Below, in pieces: positions 35,987 to 45,546 of a stretch of 64,000 nt of DNA (its first letter is position 1; each line of letters opens with the position of its first letter). The stretch is from NCBI RefSeq assembly GCF_039697315.1, contig NZ_CP155619.1:1302001-1366000 (forward strand), in the 5' to 3' direction. Source of the stretch: Pseudomonas abietaniphila (lineage in GTDB: Bacteria > Pseudomonadota > Gammaproteobacteria > Pseudomonadales > Pseudomonadaceae). The notes below the pieces were generated by a model. It did no database searches. It was not told the DNA's origin and saw only the letters and a program-made list of their open reading frames with translations. The position numbers were made by a program, and so were the translations under genes.

Positions 35987-38323
35987 ATGGATATACCCGT
36001 CACACACCGATTGTCGTTCAAACAGGCCCGCTTGACGGTTCTGATCGGTTTCTTGTTGGGAACCCTGCTCAGCCTGGTCCAGATTGCGATCGATTATGCC
36101 AGCGAAGATGCCTCCATCGATCGTGAAATTCGCTCTTTGCTGCAAATCAGTCACAACCCCGCCTCCCGCATCGCCTACAACATCGACGCCGAACTCGCGC
36201 AAGAGCTGACCATGGGCCTGCTGCATTCGCCCGCCGTGGTCGGTGTACGCCTGATCGACAACAACGACGTGACCCTCGCTGCCGTGTCGCGCCCACCGGC
36301 GGAAAGCCCCTACCGCATGCTCAGCGATCGCCTGTTCGGTAAACACCGTCAGTTCGAAGACGTGCTGCATCTGGACCATATGCCAAATGAGGCGATCGGC
36401 ACGCTGTACCTGGATGTCGACACCTTCGAATTCGGCAGCCACTTTTTGCAACGGGCGGAAATCACGCTGCTCAACGGCTTCGTTCGCAGCCTCCTGTTCG
36501 CGGCCATCCTGATGGGACTGTTTTACCTGACCCTGACCAAGCCGCTGACCGGCGTGATCCGGGCCCTGGCCGACCGGGATTCACGCAGCGCCAGGCAGGT
36601 CCCGCTGCCCTGCCCGCCCGGGCATGAAAACGACGAAATCGGTGTCCTGGTGCAGGTCGCCAACCAGCAGTTCGACAATGTCGCCTCTGAATTCGGCCGC
36701 CGGCTGGACGCCGAAAATCGCCTTACCGATCACCTGAACGAGCTTGAGGACATCGTTTCGGCGCGCACGCTGGAGCTCAAGTCCAGCAACGCACGGCTGA
36801 GCCAGTCCAACGAAGAGCTGCAGATCGCGCGCAGCACCGCGCTTGACATGGCCCATGCGCGCTCGGCGTTTCTGGCGAACATGAGCCATGAGATTCGCAC
36901 GCCACTGAACGGCCTGCTGGGCATGCTGGCGTTGTCGCTGGATGGACCGCTCAGCGCTGAACAACGCCAACAACTGTCGATTGCCCATGACTCGGGCAAG
37001 GTGCTGGTCGAGTTGCTGAACGACATCCTCGACCTGTCGAAATTCGACGCAGGGCAGCTTGAGCTGGAGCGCATTCCCTTTGACCTCGCGACGCTGATCG
37101 AAGACACCGCCAACCTGCTGTCACAGAATGCCGCGCCGAGCGTCGAGCTCACCTGCCTGATCGATCCTCGCTTCCCGGCGTTGGTCCTCGGTGATCCGAC
37201 ACGGGTTCGCCAGATCGTCAGCAACCTGCTGTCGAACGCGCTCAAATTTACCCGCGAGGGTCGCGTTGACGTGCGGTTGAGTCAACATGAGGACAAGGTC
37301 CGCATCGAAGTCTGCGACACCGGTATCGGCATCGCACAGGACGCGCAGGCGAAAATCTTCCAGCCGTTCACCCAGGCCGAAGCAGCGATCACCCGTCAGT
37401 ATGGCGGCACGGGCCTGGGTCTGACCTTGACCCACAACCTGTGCGACGCCATGAACGGTCAGTTGAATATCGAATCCACGGCGGGCGTCGGCAGCCGCTT
37501 TTACGCCGATCTGCCCCTCCCTGCACACACCCCGGCACCCATCTGGCCCGGGCTTAACGGGCGAGTGGTGGTGGTCAGCCCGGCGGACAGCGGCCTGGTT
37601 GAGATGTTGAGTCGACTGCTCCCGGACTGGGGCATCGAATACCGGCATTTCTCGGCCGTCGACCCACACCCGGACGTGCAACCGGATTTGCTGATCACCG
37701 ACTGTCCCGAATGCCTGATCGGTATTCGTCCGGCCACAAAGATTCCCATTCTGCTGGTCACCGCGTATGGCAACTTCATGCCTGGCCAGCAAGTGGTGTC
37801 ACTGGCGCCACTGCAGCAACAGGCACGGCCGTTGTCCCGCAGCGTTCTGCATCAGGCGCTCAAGCGTGTTCTGCTCGTGGACGAACAACAGGCCGGCGAT
37901 CGGCTCGCCAGCGGTCTACCCGCGGCGCACCGTACGCGCATCCTGCTGGTGGAAGACAATCCGGTGAACCAGTTGGTGGCCAAAGGCATGCTGGGCAAGC
38001 TCGGTTGCGAGGTTGTCGTCAGCAGTCACGGGGGCGAGGCGTTGCAGCAGTTGGAACGCAGCCGTTTCGATCTGGTGCTGATGGATTGCAACATGCCGGT
38101 GATGGATGGCTATGAGGCTACGCGCCTGATACGCCAGAGCGGGAAGTGGCCTGACCTGCCGATCATCGCCCTGACCGCCAACGCGATGCCGGAAGAGCGC
38201 GAGCACTGCAAGAACGCGGGGATGAACGATTACCTTGCCAAACCGTTTCATCGCGAAGAACTGGTGAATCTGCTGGATCAGTGGATCACGGCGCCAACCC
38301 TCAAGCCGCACACTACAGGTTAA
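35987..38323 (+). CDS. sagS: Hybrid sensor histidine kinase SagS
   Basis: A 778-aa membrane hybrid kinase. Two N-terminal helices (about 17-36 and 163-185) bracket a periplasmic sensor; a HAMP-like linker leads to the HisKA domain with phospho-acceptor His301 (NMSHEIRTP). The HATPase carries NLLSNALKF, DTGIGIA and GGTGLGL. A degenerate receiver-like domain is followed by an active receiver with Asp700 (LMDCNMPVMDGYEA). P. aeruginosa SagS, which controls biofilm switching and feeds HptB, has the same size and precedes gpx as here, so the symbol rests on layout and remembered synteny. The start is chosen at MDIPVTHRL; a GTG at 35957 is possible. Confidence 0.85.
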   Translation: MDIPVTHRLSFKQARLTVLIGFLLGTLLSLVQIAIDYASEDASIDREIRSLLQISHNPASRIAYNIDAELAQELTMGLLHSPAVVGVRLIDNNDVTLAAVSRPPAESPYRMLSDRLFGKHRQFEDVLHLDHMPNEAIGTLYLDVDTFEFGSHFLQRAEITLLNGFVRSLLFAAILMGLFYLTLTKPLTGVIRALADRDSRSARQVPLPCPPGHENDEIGVLVQVANQQFDNVASEFGRRLDAENRLTDHLNELEDIVSARTLELKSSNARLSQSNEELQIARSTALDMAHARSAFLANMSHEIRTPLNGLLGMLALSLDGPLSAEQRQQLSIAHDSGKVLVELLNDILDLSKFDAGQLELERIPFDLATLIEDTANLLSQNAAPSVELTCLIDPRFPALVLGDPTRVRQIVSNLLSNALKFTREGRVDVRLSQHEDKVRIEVCDTGIGIAQDAQAKIFQPFTQAEAAITRQYGGTGLGLTLTHNLCDAMNGQLNIESTAGVGSRFYADLPLPAHTPAPIWPGLNGRVVVVSPADSGLVEMLSRLLPDWGIEYRHFSAVDPHPDVQPDLLITDCPECLIGIRPATKIPILLVTAYGNFMPGQQVVSLAPLQQQARPLSRSVLHQALKRVLLVDEQQAGDRLASGLPAAHRTRILLVEDNPVNQLVAKGMLGKLGCEVVVSSHGGEALQQLERSRFDLVLMDCNMPVMDGYEATRLIRQSGKWPDLPIIALTANAMPEEREHCKNAGMNDYLAKPFHREELVNLLDQWITAPTLKPHTTG

Positions 38324-38364
38324 AGTGCGCGCAGTGACCTGCAGCTTGAGGCTTGTGACCGCTT

Positions 38365-38850
38365 CTATTTCAGCAACGCTTCGATGTCGGACTTCAGCTC
38401 TTCAGGCTTGGTCAACGGCGCGTAACGCTTGACCAGTTTGCCGTCTCTTCCGATCAGGAATTTGGTGAAGTTCCACTTGATGCGCTCAGACCCCAGCAGA
38501 CCGGGCGCCTCTTTCTTCAACTGCACGAACAGCGGATGGGCATCGCCGCCGTTGACGTCGATCTTCTTGAACAACGGAAAGCTCACGCCGTAGTTCAACT
38601 CGCAGAACTCGGAAATCGCGCCCTCGTTGCCCGGCTCCTGCTTGCCGAACTGATTGCACGGGAAGCCCAACACCACCAGCCCCCGGTCCTTGTAGGTCTG
38701 CCACAGCTCCTCAAGGCCTTTGTACTGAGGCGTGAAACCGCATTTGCTTGCAGTGTTCACCACCAGCACCGCTTTGCCAGCGTAATCGGCAAGCGTCTTC
38801 TGCTCGCCCTTGATGGTCTGCACCGGAATGTTCAGCAACGTCTCGCTCAT
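38365..38850 (-). CDS. gpx: Thiol peroxidase of the glutathione peroxidase family
   Basis: A 161-aa thioredoxin-fold peroxidase reducing H2O2 and organic peroxides. The peroxidatic Cys37 (TASKCGFTPQY) replaces selenocysteine, and Cys65 sits in LGFPCNQFGKQEPG. The WNFTKFL motif near the C-terminus completes the active site. In P. aeruginosa the redox regulator gene ospR lies between sagS and gpx, as I recall; here there are only 41 bp between the facing genes and no regulator. Confidence 0.94.
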   Translation of the reverse strand: MSETLLNIPVQTIKGEQKTLADYAGKAVLVVNTASKCGFTPQYKGLEELWQTYKDRGLVVLGFPCNQFGKQEPGNEGAISEFCELNYGVSFPLFKKIDVNGGDAHPLFVQLKKEAPGLLGSERIKWNFTKFLIGRDGKLVKRYAPLTKPEELKSDIEALLK

Positions 38851-38968
38851 GGCGATGCCTCGAATAGGATCCAGCGGCCAAATTAGCGCGCCATTGGTTG
38901 GCGCGCTATTTAATTATCGACGGTGATACCGGGCCATACATTCCGGGCACGACAGTCCGGGCTTAGGG

Positions 38969-39367
38969 TCAGGCTTCGCGGGGCACCAGGTCCAGGCACA
39001 CCGAGTTGATGCAATAACGCAGGCCTGTCGGCGGCGGACCGTCCGGGAATACATGCCCCAGATGCGCATCGCATTTGGCGCAAACCACTTCGGTACGGAT
39101 CATGCCGTGGCTGACGTCCCGCACTTCCACCACTGCACTGCCCTCGATCGGCGCGTAAAAGCTCGGCCAGCCGCAGCCGGAATCGAACTTGGTGGTGGAG
39201 TCGAACAGCGCTTCGTTGCAGCAGATGCAATGGTAGACGCCGTCGGTCTTGGTGCTGTTGTACTTGCCACTGAAAGGCCGCTCGGTACCTTTCAGACGAC
39301 AGACGTTGTATTGCTCTGGATCGAGCATCTGTTTCCATTCTTCGAGGGTTTTTTCCAGCTTTTCCAC
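38969..39367 (-). CDS. msrB: Peptide methionine-(R)-S-oxide reductase MsrB
   Basis: A 132-aa enzyme repairing protein Met-R-O. Catalytic Cys119 ([11 protein letters not shown]) is present, and the zinc site is complete (Cys47/Cys50 and Cys96/Cys99). The GTG at 39367 has GGAGG 7 bp upstream and begins [12 protein letters not shown]; the longer ATG frame to 39478 is rejected. It is divergent from the aminotransferase gene and follows gpx on the same strand. Confidence 0.95.
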   Translation of the reverse strand: MEKLEKTLEEWKQMLDPEQYNVCRLKGTERPFSGKYNSTKTDGVYHCICCNEALFDSTTKFDSGCGWPSFYAPIEGSAVVEVRDVSHGMIRTEVVCAKCDAHLGHVFPDGPPPTGLRYCINSVCLDLVPREA

Positions 39368-39559
39368 GGGTACACCTCCACAACTGAAAAAGCCCGATCT
39401 GCGTCTTTTCCACGGATCGGGTGGCACGTATGATTGCGCCTTCGTTAGACGCCAGTCTGTCACCCGCGTTTCTCGCATACAAACCCATTTTGATGGCGTT
39501 GTGCTCAGCGGTCCGCCTTCTTCGTCTGCAGCGGACCGCCATTTTCGGGATCAATCACC

Positions 39560-40771
39560 ATGCAGTTCAGCAAATCGAACAAGCTCGCCAACGTCTGCTA
39601 CGACATTCGCGGGCCCGTGCTCAAGCACGCCAAGCGCCTGGAAGAGGAAGGTCATCGCATCCTCAAGCTGAACATCGGCAACCCGGCGCCGTTTGGTTTC
39701 GAGGCGCCGGACGAAATCCTGCAGGACGTGATCCGCAACCTGCCGACCGCGCAAGGCTACAGCGACTCCAAAGGCCTGTTCAGCGCGCGCAAGGCGGTGA
39801 TGCAGTATTACCAGCAAAAGCAGGTCGAAGGTGTCGGCATCGAAGACATCTACCTGGGCAACGGCGTCTCCGAGCTGATCGTGATGTCGATGCAGGCCTT
39901 GCTGAACAACGGCGACGAAGTGCTGGTTCCGGCACCTGACTATCCATTGTGGACAGCGGCCGTTGCCCTGTCCGGCGGCAACCCGGTGCATTACCTGTGC
40001 GACGAGCAAGCCAACTGGTGGCCCGATCTGGACGACATCAAGGCCAAGATCACGCCCAACACCAAGGCCATGGTGATCATCAACCCGAACAACCCGACCG
40101 GCGCCGTGTATTCGAAAGAGGTGCTGCTGGGCATGCTGGAAATCGCTCGCCAGCACAATCTGGTGGTGTTCTCCGATGAGATCTACGACAAGATCCTGTA
40201 TGACGACGCCGTGCACATCTGCACCGCCTCGCTGGCGCCGGACCTGCTCTGCCTGACCTTCAACGGCTTGTCCAAATCCTATCGGGTCGCCGGTTTCCGT
40301 TCGGGCTGGATCGCGATTTCCGGCCCCAAGCACAATGCTCAGAGCTACATCGAAGGCATCGACATCCTGGCGAACATGCGCCTGTGCGCCAACGTGCCGA
40401 GCCAGCATGCCATCCAGACGGCGCTGGGCGGTTATCAGAGCATCAACGACCTGATCCTGCCGCCGGGCCGTCTGCTGGAACAGCGCAACCGCACCTGGGA
40501 ACTGCTCAACGATATTCCCGGTGTCAGCTGCGTGAAGCCGATGGGCGCGCTGTACGCCTTCCCGCGCATCGACCCGAAGGTCTGCCCGATCCACAACGAC
40601 GAAAAATTCGCGCTGGATCTGCTGCTCTCGGAAAAACTGCTGATCGTTCAGGGCACCGCGTTCAACTGGCCATGGCCGGACCATTTCCGTGTGGTGACAC
40701 TGCCGCGTGTGGATGACCTGGAGCAGGCGATCGGCCGAATCGGCAATTTCCTGAAGTCGTACAAGCAGTAA
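39560..40771 (+). CDS. Alanine-type aminotransferase (AlaA-like)
   Basis: A 403-aa class I PLP aminotransferase. The cofactor Lys is in SKSYRVAGFRSGW; NPNNPTGAVYS binds the phosphate and substrate; GNGVSELI is typical of the alaA (YfbQ) group, which forms alanine from pyruvate and glutamate. The start MQFSKSNKLANVCYDIRGP is family-typical. A large antisense open frame over the gene is a codon-bias artefact. Confidence 0.9.
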   Translation: MQFSKSNKLANVCYDIRGPVLKHAKRLEEEGHRILKLNIGNPAPFGFEAPDEILQDVIRNLPTAQGYSDSKGLFSARKAVMQYYQQKQVEGVGIEDIYLGNGVSELIVMSMQALLNNGDEVLVPAPDYPLWTAAVALSGGNPVHYLCDEQANWWPDLDDIKAKITPNTKAMVIINPNNPTGAVYSKEVLLGMLEIARQHNLVVFSDEIYDKILYDDAVHICTASLAPDLLCLTFNGLSKSYRVAGFRSGWIAISGPKHNAQSYIEGIDILANMRLCANVPSQHAIQTALGGYQSINDLILPPGRLLEQRNRTWELLNDIPGVSCVKPMGALYAFPRIDPKVCPIHNDEKFALDLLLSEKLLIVQGTAFNWPWPDHFRVVTLPRVDDLEQAIGRIGNFLKSYKQ

Positions 40772-40782
40772 TGCTGCTCGTT

Positions 40783-40869
40783 TAGGAGCGCGCTTGCCCG
40801 CGATAGCGGTTTGTCTGTGAAGTATTGATCGCCTGACAAAGCGCAATCGCGGGCAAGCGCGCGCCTACA
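40783..40869. repeat. REPIN of the GCGCGCTTGCCCGCG class
   Basis: TAGGAGCGCGCTTGCCCGCG at 40783 pairs with its near-complement ending GCGCGCCTACA at 40869, with about 40 bp between. It lies just after the aminotransferase stop. Confidence 0.85.
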
Positions 40870-40981
40870 ATCCATGTCGTCACAGTCGATCACGCAACAA
40901 ACGCTTTACCTCCAGCCTCTCGCCAAGGGTCCATAATTGCCTTGGTGATGCCAAACGACACAGTTTGAAATAGTCGCCCGG

Positions 40982-41010
40982 TTGAATACGCACCGACATC
41001 ACCTTATATA
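40982..41010 (+). promoter_or_regulatory. htpX promoter
   Basis: TTGAAT and TATATA are 17 bp apart, 45 bp before the htpX ATG. The surrounding GTTGAA-N15-CCTTAT also resembles a heat-shock (sigma32) promoter, which would suit an htpX gene, so both forms are possible. Confidence 0.6.
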
Positions 41011-41055
41011 CCCCGCAACACGTTACACATTCTTCACGAGGAGAAATTCCACACC

Positions 41056-41943
41056 ATGATGCGCATCTTGCTGTTTTTGGCCACTAACCTTGCGGTCGTG
41101 CTGATTGCCAGCATCACCCTGAGCCTATTTGGCTTCAACGGGTTCATGGCGGCCAACGGGGTTGATCTCAACCTCAATCAGCTGCTGATCTTCTGCGCCG
41201 TATTTGGTTTCGCCGGCTCGCTGTTCTCGCTTTTCATCTCCAAGTGGATGGCGAAGATGAGCACCGGGACCCAGATCATTACCCAACCCCGCACCCGTCA
41301 CGAACAGTGGCTGATGCAAACCGTAGAGCAACTGGCTCGCGAAGCGGGCATCAAGATGCCGGAAGTCGGGATCTTCCCGGCGTACGAGGCCAACGCCTTC
41401 GCCACGGGCTGGAACAAGAATGACGCGCTGGTCGCAGTCAGCCAGGGCTTGCTGGAACGCTTTTCCCCGGATGAAGTGAAAGCTGTGCTGGCCCACGAAA
41501 TCGGCCACGTCGCCAACGGTGACATGGTCACGCTGGCGCTGGTGCAAGGCGTGGTGAACACCTTTGTGATGTTCTTCGCCCGGATCATCGGCAACTTCGT
41601 CGACAAAGTCATTTTCAAGAACGAAGAAGGCCAGGGCATCGCTTACTACATCGCGACCATCTTCGCCGAGATCGTACTGGGCTTCCTGGCCAGCGCCATC
41701 GTCATGTGGTTCTCGCGCAAGCGTGAATACCGTGCCGACGATGCCGGTGCCCGCCTGGCCGGTACGGGCGCGATGATCAGCGCCCTGCAGCGTCTGCGCT
41801 CGGAACAGGGCGTTCCGGTGCAAATGCCTGACAGCCTGACCGCGTTCGGCATCAACGGCGGCCTCAAGCACGGCCTTGCTGGCCTGTTCATGAGCCACCC
41901 GGCGCTGGAAGACCGCATTGAAGCACTGCGCCGTCGCGGTTGA
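41056..41943 (+). CDS. htpX: Membrane protease HtpX
   Basis: A 295-aa zinc metalloprotease that degrades damaged inner-membrane proteins together with FtsH. Four hydrophobic segments; the zinc motif HEIGH is at 147-151 (His147, Glu148, His151), and the third ligand lies in the [13 protein letters not shown] region. Two adjacent ATGs (41056, 41059) follow GAGGAG. A good promoter and terminator make it monocistronic. Confidence 0.96.
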   Translation: MMRILLFLATNLAVVLIASITLSLFGFNGFMAANGVDLNLNQLLIFCAVFGFAGSLFSLFISKWMAKMSTGTQIITQPRTRHEQWLMQTVEQLAREAGIKMPEVGIFPAYEANAFATGWNKNDALVAVSQGLLERFSPDEVKAVLAHEIGHVANGDMVTLALVQGVVNTFVMFFARIIGNFVDKVIFKNEEGQGIAYYIATIFAEIVLGFLASAIVMWFSRKREYRADDAGARLAGTGAMISALQRLRSEQGVPVQMPDSLTAFGINGGLKHGLAGLFMSHPALEDRIEALRRRG

Positions 41944-41961
41944 TTGACCTGCAATAACGAG

Positions 41962-41991
41962 AAAGGGCGACGCGAGTCGCCCTTTTCTTTT
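41962..41991 (+). terminator. htpX terminator
   Basis: AAAGGGCGACGCGAGTCGCCCTTTTCTTTT: a GC stem with a T-rich run, between htpX and the facing tpm gene. Confidence 0.9.
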
Positions 41992-41999
41992 GCCTGAAA

Positions 42000-42656
42000 C
42001 TAACGCCGGAACATCCGGTATGCCGACTCGATCAGCCGGCTGGCACCGGCATCCAGGAACTTGCGGCTTTTTTGCAGCACGTCCTCGTCGGCAATCAGCT
42101 TCACCCGCCACTCGGGTGACAGCAGTTGCATCACCTCGTCGTCTGGAACCGAGAACGGTGGGCCTTCGATCTCCGACTGCTCGTAATCCAGAGAAATCAG
42201 GAGGCCGCGACAATCGGCGGGCAGGATACGGTTGAGGTGCTCAACGTAGCGCCAGCGCATGTCAGGCGGCAGTGCGATCAAGGCGGCGCGGTCGTACAGC
42301 GCCGAACAATTGCCGATGTCTTTGGCTTTAAGCGCAAAGAAATCACCGCACCAGATCTCGCAAGCCCCATGGCTGTACACCTTGAACCTGCCCTTCTCTT
42401 CCAGCCCCGGCTCGACCCGGGCCTCGCTGAAAAAGTCCTGAACCGCCTTCTCGGAAAGCTCGACACCCACCACGTGAAGGCCTTGCTGGCTTAGCCAGTG
42501 CAGGTCGATGCTTTTGCCGCACAAGGGCACGAGCACTCGCTCGCCGGGTTTGAGGTTCAATTCCGGCCAGAACTTCTGAAGGTATGGATTCACCTCTGAC
42601 TGATTGAACCCAATCTGATTGATCGCCCAGCGCTCATGCCAAAACTGCGGCTCCAT
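42000..42656 (-). CDS. tpm: Thiopurine S-methyltransferase Tpm
   Basis: A 218-aa SAM-dependent methyltransferase that methylates thiopurines and, in Pseudomonas, selenite and tellurite compounds. Signatures: MEPQFWHERWAINQIGFNQS at the N-terminus, VLVPLCGKSIDL as SAM motif I, and FSVPDDEV near the C-terminus. The ATG at 42656 is preferred; the longer frame adds 8 residues. The adjacent DODA dioxygenase gene diverges from it. Confidence 0.94.
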   Translation of the reverse strand: MEPQFWHERWAINQIGFNQSEVNPYLQKFWPELNLKPGERVLVPLCGKSIDLHWLSQQGLHVVGVELSEKAVQDFFSEARVEPGLEEKGRFKVYSHGACEIWCGDFFALKAKDIGNCSALYDRAALIALPPDMRWRYVEHLNRILPADCRGLLISLDYEQSEIEGPPFSVPDDEVMQLLSPEWRVKLIADEDVLQKSRKFLDAGASRLIESAYRMFRR

Positions 42657-42761
42657 AAATGCTCCTGATAATTCGATCAAACGGCACTAAAACTTATATT
42701 AGATTTAGATCAATGATCTGCCTGATCATGCGGCTTATCTTATACGCTCAGGAGGCCCGAC

Positions 42762-43529
42762 ATGTTCCCCAGCCTGTTCATTTCTCACGGCTCACCCATG
42801 CTCGCGCTGGAACCCGGCGAGAGCGGCCCGGCGTTGAAGCGTCTGGCGGCCGAACTGCCCCGGCCCAAGGCCATCGTCATCGTGTCGGCCCATTGGGAGA
42901 GCGACGAGTTACGGGTCAATGGTAATCCGCAGCCGGAAACCTGGCATGATTTCGGCGGATTCCCGGCCGCCCTGTTCGCCGTGCAATACCCAGCGCCCGG
43001 CCTTCCGACAATGACCCGCCACGTGATGGACCTGCTCGCTGCGGCGGATTTGCCCGCGCAGGTGGACACACGTCGCCCGTTTGACCATGGCGTCTGGGTG
43101 CCGCTGTCGCTGATGTACCCACAGGCCGACATCCCGATCGTTCAGGTGTCGCTGCCTTCTCGCATGGGCCCTGCGCTGCAAACACGCGTGGGTCAGGCAT
43201 TAAACCGCCTGCGCGAGGAAGAGGTTCTGGTCATTGGTTCGGGCAGCATCACCCACAACCTGCGCGAACTGGACTGGCACGCCGGACCGGAGAGCGTTGA
43301 GCCGTGGGCACTGACGTTTCGGGACTGGATGGTCGAGAAACTGGCCACCAACGACGAAGAGGCGCTGCACGACTATCGCCGCCAGGCACCGAATGCCGTA
43401 CGCAATCACCCGACAGACGAGCACCTGCTGCCGCTCTACTTCGCACGCGGCGCGGGCGGTGCATTCAGCATCGCGCACCAAGGCTTCACCATGGGCGCGT
43501 TGGGGATGGATATTTACAGGTTCGGATGA
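42762..43529 (+). CDS. DODA-type extradiol ring-opening dioxygenase
   Basis: A 255-aa member of the LigB-like family, which opens catechol-type rings (DOPA 4,5-dioxygenase and the YgiD group). Metal histidines are seen in FISHGSPML, VSAHWESD and PFDHGVWVPL. The natural substrate is unknown. AGGAGG precedes the ATG. Confidence 0.9.
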   Translation: MFPSLFISHGSPMLALEPGESGPALKRLAAELPRPKAIVIVSAHWESDELRVNGNPQPETWHDFGGFPAALFAVQYPAPGLPTMTRHVMDLLAAADLPAQVDTRRPFDHGVWVPLSLMYPQADIPIVQVSLPSRMGPALQTRVGQALNRLREEEVLVIGSGSITHNLRELDWHAGPESVEPWALTFRDWMVEKLATNDEEALHDYRRQAPNAVRNHPTDEHLLPLYFARGAGGAFSIAHQGFTMGALGMDIYRFG

Positions 43530-44114
43530 GCCGTCAACTTGCGCCGAGGCGATTACCATCTTTGGGGGATTCTGTGGTTCTCAAACCAATGATGTGGGTG
43601 CGTTTCTTGAGCGTCGTAAAGCCTGACAACATGCGCCACATTCTGGATGACGCAGAGCGTCATGGACTGTATTACCACGCGGAGCGTGGGAACCATCAGC
43701 TTGCTCGCGATGGGATTCTGCCAGTTTCCTCAAAGGTGAATGACACACCGTATTCGTCAGCAAGCTAACTCCCACAGGTTTTGTGTTCAGCCTGCCAGCG
43801 TTGTATAGAACCCAAAAAACCTGTGGGAGCGAGCAAGCTAACTCCTACAGTTTTTATGTTCATTCAACGATTGAGATGTTGAATCTCACAGCGCAAAGCG
43901 CGCTCTGGCTTTTGATCTTCATACCGCAGCAGGCCAGACACCACAAAACGCGACTTGGGTGCAGGCTGAACGTAGGCGGCGCGGAGTGGGTCGAGCGGCA
44001 TGGATGCCGCGAGAGCGCTGCTAGGACATGGATGTCCGTTCAGCGCGGGCCCACGGAGCGTCGCCGGAGTGAGGGAACGACGACGAAGGAGTCGCCAAAC
44101 CAGGAGCCAGGACA
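43530..44114. repeat. Composite intergenic repeat region left of the IS
   Basis: 585 bp with no gene. It contains paired REP heads (for example AGCTAACTCCCACAGG and CCTGTGGGAGCGAGCAAGCT), the small palindromes ACGCAGAGCGT and CACGCGGAGCGTG, and from about 43950 a string of nested hairpins (CGGCATGGATGCCG, GGACATGGATGTCC). The last type is a repeat I have met in other Pseudomonas intergenic regions. It is cut by the IS at 44114. Confidence 0.75.
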
Positions 44115-44142
44115 TGAACTGCCTCCCGAAAGTTGGACAAAA

Positions 44143-44967
44143 TTATTGACTCATTACCTGCTTTCGAAATTGCACCGGACTGAGGCCGTTGAGCGTCATG
44201 CTGATCCGCTCGTGGTTGTAGTAATGGATGTACTCGTCGAGCCCGGCCTCTAATTGCTCAACGGTGTCGAAGCGCTCAAGGTAAAAAAACTCGCTCTTCA
44301 GGGTACCGAAGAAGCGCTCCATCACAGCGTTGTCGTAGCAGTTCCCTTTGCGAGACATGCTTTGTTGAAGGCCTATTTGGGCCAGCCGATGCCGGTAGTT
44401 GAGCTGACGATACTGCCACCCTTGGTCCGAGTGCAGCAACGGAGTCTGTCCTGGACCCAGTCGTGCCACAGCTTTTTCCAGCATTTTTGACACCAGTTCA
44501 AACACCGGCCGCCTGCTGGTCTGGTAAGCCACGATCTCTCGGGTACAAAGATCCAGCACGGGCGACAGGTACAGCTTTTGCCCGTTGACCTTGAACTCGG
44601 TGACATCGGTTACCCATTTCTGGTCGGGAAGGTCGGCCTTGAATTGGCGCGCCAACCGATTAGGCGCCGTCTCGCCCTCAGGACCTTTGTAGGAGCGATA
44701 TTTCTTGATCCTGACCAACGATTTGAGCCCCATCATCTGCATCAACCGCTGTACCGTCTTGTGATTGGCATGTTCGCCTATCTGTCCCAGGACCGCAGTG
44801 ATACGGCGATAGCCGTAGCGTCCCTTGTGCTCTTCATAAATGCGTCGCACGTGAGCCTTGAGCCCGGCGTATTTATCGCGGGCAACTGCCTTGGCCTGAT
44901 AGTAGAACGTGCTTCGGGCCAGGCCAGCAGCACGCAACAGCCATTGCATCGAATGCTCATGCCTCAA
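44143..44967 (-). CDS. IS150-type transposase OrfB (DDE integrase)
   Basis: 274 aa of the rve/DDE superfamily. The HTH_21-like start (GLRHEHSMQWLLRAAGLARSTFYY) is followed by the catalytic core: the Asp in WVTDVTEF, the Asp in LLHSDQGWQY and the Glu in VMERFFGTLKSEF. The listed start is a TTG; upstream the -1 frame stays open through AQIIQ, so the real product is made by frameshifting from orfA. Confidence 0.93.
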   Translation of the reverse strand: MRHEHSMQWLLRAAGLARSTFYYQAKAVARDKYAGLKAHVRRIYEEHKGRYGYRRITAVLGQIGEHANHKTVQRLMQMMGLKSLVRIKKYRSYKGPEGETAPNRLARQFKADLPDQKWVTDVTEFKVNGQKLYLSPVLDLCTREIVAYQTSRRPVFELVSKMLEKAVARLGPGQTPLLHSDQGWQYRQLNYRHRLAQIGLQQSMSRKGNCYDNAVMERFFGTLKSEFFYLERFDTVEQLEAGLDEYIHYYNHERISMTLNGLSPVQFRKQVMSQ

Positions 44968-44975
44968 CCCCTGGA

Positions 44976-45497
44976 TTATTTGCGCTTTTTGGCTCGCGCT
45001 GCATTCTGCTCCCGGATCAAGGCATCGAGCTTTTTTAAGTAGGCATTCTCCGCTCGCAGGTAACCCAGCTCATCGAGCAGTTCCTGACGAGTACGCTCGT
45101 CATCGTCAGGGCAGGACTGTAGAGGTGTTTCAGGCGGTTTTTGAGGCATGGCAGGTTCTCTCTCGCGATGCGGTTTCAGCGCATTGATCCCTGCGGCATG
45201 GTACAGCCTCTTCCATTCCCCGATGCTGTTTTGCCCGCGGATGCCAAAGAGAATGGCGGCTTGCTGGTCCGACAATCCATCCTGATCAATGCGCCGTAAA
45301 ACATTGAGTTTGAACTGGGCGTCATAGCGGCTGTATTGCTTGGCAAGGCCGGGCAGACCGTGTTGCTGATAGCTGCGCACCCAGCGCTGCAGGATGGAGT
45401 GACCGATACCATTTCTAACTGCAACCCTATTGGTGCTGTTGCCGGCCAGGCATTGTTTAACCAGCTTGAGCTTGAAGGCTGGATTGTACTTCGTCAT
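44976..45497 (-). CDS. IS150-type OrfA (helix-turn-helix)
   Basis: 173 aa. Two helix-turn-helix units (KLKLVKQCLAGNSTNRVAVR and the segment after VLRRIDQDGLSDQQAAI) bind the IS ends; a C-terminal leucine-zipper-like stretch (RQELLDELGYLRAENAYLKKLDAL) mediates assembly. The ATG at 45497 follows the terminal repeat; the longer frame runs through the repeat and is excluded. Confidence 0.92.
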   Translation of the reverse strand: MTKYNPAFKLKLVKQCLAGNSTNRVAVRNGIGHSILQRWVRSYQQHGLPGLAKQYSRYDAQFKLNVLRRIDQDGLSDQQAAILFGIRGQNSIGEWKRLYHAAGINALKPHREREPAMPQKPPETPLQSCPDDDERTRQELLDELGYLRAENAYLKKLDALIREQNAARAKKRK

Positions 45498-45546
45498 GAC
45501 TGTCCCCTCGGTTGGACTGGGTGTCCAACTTTTGGGGGTCAGTTCA

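Larger units (their letters stand above)
44115..45546 (-). mobile_element. IS3-family (IS150-group) insertion sequence
   Basis: 1432 bp bounded by imperfect 25-bp inverted repeats starting TGAACTG (44115-44139 and 45522-45546; 22 of 25 match) and flanked on both sides by GACA (44111-44114 and 45547-45550), a 4-bp target duplication. Two frames, orfA and orfB, overlap in the -1 relation and should give a fused transposase by frameshifting near CAAAAAG (44985-44991). Both frames look intact, so it may be active. Confidence 0.94.

Noticed and set aside
39551..40846. 431-aa and similar antisense frames over the aminotransferase, DAHP synthase, htpX, murB and molybdoenzyme genes
   Set aside because: All mirror well-identified genes on the other strand and reflect third-position G+C bias.
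43581..43775. Small protein in the repeat region left of the IS
   Set aside because: The frame is made of REP-type sequence that recurs in other gaps and has no ribosome site.
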